Assembly (NCBI GenBank): GCA_946626015.1 | Contig: CAMOTT010000112.1 | Span: 1 to 6,716 of the forward strand | From: an uncultured Clostridia bacterium | GTDB taxonomy: Bacteria > Bacillota > Clostridia > Oscillospirales > Acutalibacteraceae | Length of the DNA stretch: 6,716 nucleotides | Direction: 5' to 3' | Shown: positions 6,471 through 6,716 of the stretch, piece by piece | How positions within the stretch are numbered: the first letter of the stretch is position 1 | Layout: every line of letters starts with the position of its first letter | Notes under the pieces: model-generated | Told to the model about the DNA's origin: nothing | Database searches by the model: none | What the model saw: only the letters and a program-made list of their open reading frames with translations | Translations under genes and position numbers: made by a program

Positions 6471-6716
6471 TTGCGCCCTGTAAAAGATTTGCTGACAGAA
6501 GAATACTGGGATATAGGCTTCCGTACTCTGGATGAGTCCGATTCCGTAGTGGAGGGCAAAAAGAAATATGAGTTCAAGACCATCGGAGCCGACAAGCGTT
6601 ACTGGTACGCCGATCCCTTCCTCTTTGAAAAGGACGGCAAGACCTATCTGTTCGTTGAGATGTTTGACAACACAAAAGAACTTGGCGTTGTCGGCTGTTC
6701 CGTTTTTGAGGGGGGC
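6471..6716 (+). CDS. N-terminal part of a GINT1-like / GH43-type beta-propeller protein (3' end outside window)
   Basis: The first 82 codons of a gene that continues past the right edge, open throughout. The segment RYWYADPFLFEKDGKTYLFVEMFDN (residues 43-67) is the diagnostic part. The ADPF...G..YLF.E pattern is the first blade of a five-bladed propeller related to glycoside hydrolase family 43. It is found in the N-terminal domain of plant glucosamine inositolphosphorylceramide transferase (GINT1) and in bacterial proteins near sugar formyltransferases and glycosyltransferases. The aspartate of ADPF (residue 48) corresponds to a position often catalytic or sugar-binding in such propellers, which is an inference. 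There is no signal peptide, so a cytoplasmic role in glycan or nucleotide-sugar chemistry is more likely than extracellular hydrolysis. The start is TTG, supported by the ribosome binding site and a strong promoter. The family call comes from motif recognition only, and the function is unknown. Confidence 0.65.
   Translation, partial: MRPVKDLLTEEYWDIGFRTLDESDSVVEGKKKYEFKTIGADKRYWYADPFLFEKDGKTYLFVEMFDNTKELGVVGCSVFEGG

Noticed and set aside
6386..6595. A 69-codon minus-strand open frame across the right-hand promoter region.
   Set aside because: It overlaps the promoter and the start of the plus-strand propeller gene, has no ribosome binding site that I can see, and its protein resembles no known family. 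It is an antisense shadow.
1..6716. A defence system, mobile element, CRISPR array or biosynthetic cluster.
   Set aside because: No transposase, integrase, repeats with spacers, toxin-antitoxin pair, nuclease cluster or attachment-site duplication was visible. All complete genes belong to common families.

Overview
The window looks like ordinary chromosome from an anaerobic Firmicute of the class Clostridia, most likely a Ruminococcaceae/Oscillospirales-type gut bacterium. The reasons are an [FeFe]-hydrogenase, a SpoVB-like MOP flippase, strong AGGAGG-type ribosome binding sites, sigma-A-type promoters, roughly balanced GC in the genes with AT-rich gaps, and two TTG starts. The taxonomic call is inference from gene content and style. 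No database search was possible.

Layout: the left edge holds the last 155 codons of an [FeFe]-hydrogenase (+). A 192-bp convergent gap with two long hairpins follows. Next is a minus-strand calcineurin-like metallophosphoesterase with a C-terminal hydrophobic tail. A 75-bp AT-rich divergent gap separates it from a plus-strand SpoVB-like MOP flippase. The flippase converges on ligA (NAD-dependent DNA ligase, -), and their stop codons overlap by 4 bases. Upstream of ligA, 22 bp away and probably in the same transcript, is a ChbG/YdjC/HpnK-family carbohydrate deacetylase (-). A divergent region with two good sigma-A-type promoters leads to the start of a plus-strand gene cut by the right edge. 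Its first 82 residues resemble the beta-propeller domain seen in GINT1-like and sugar-formyltransferase-associated proteins.

Functional reading: the hydrogenase disposes of fermentation electrons as H2. The flippase, the deacetylase and the right-edge protein are all compatible with cell-surface glycan work, but only the deacetylase and the right-edge gene share a control region, and no glycosyltransferase cluster is visible. LigA is a housekeeping replication and repair enzyme.

I found no mobile element, CRISPR array, tRNA, rRNA, riboswitch or clearly new system. The points most worth a second look are the crossed terminator arrangement at 492-668, the extra cysteine in the hydrogenase H-cluster motif, the tail-anchor-like end of the phosphoesterase, the overlapping flippase/ligA stops, and the poorly characterised right-edge protein with its strong promoter.
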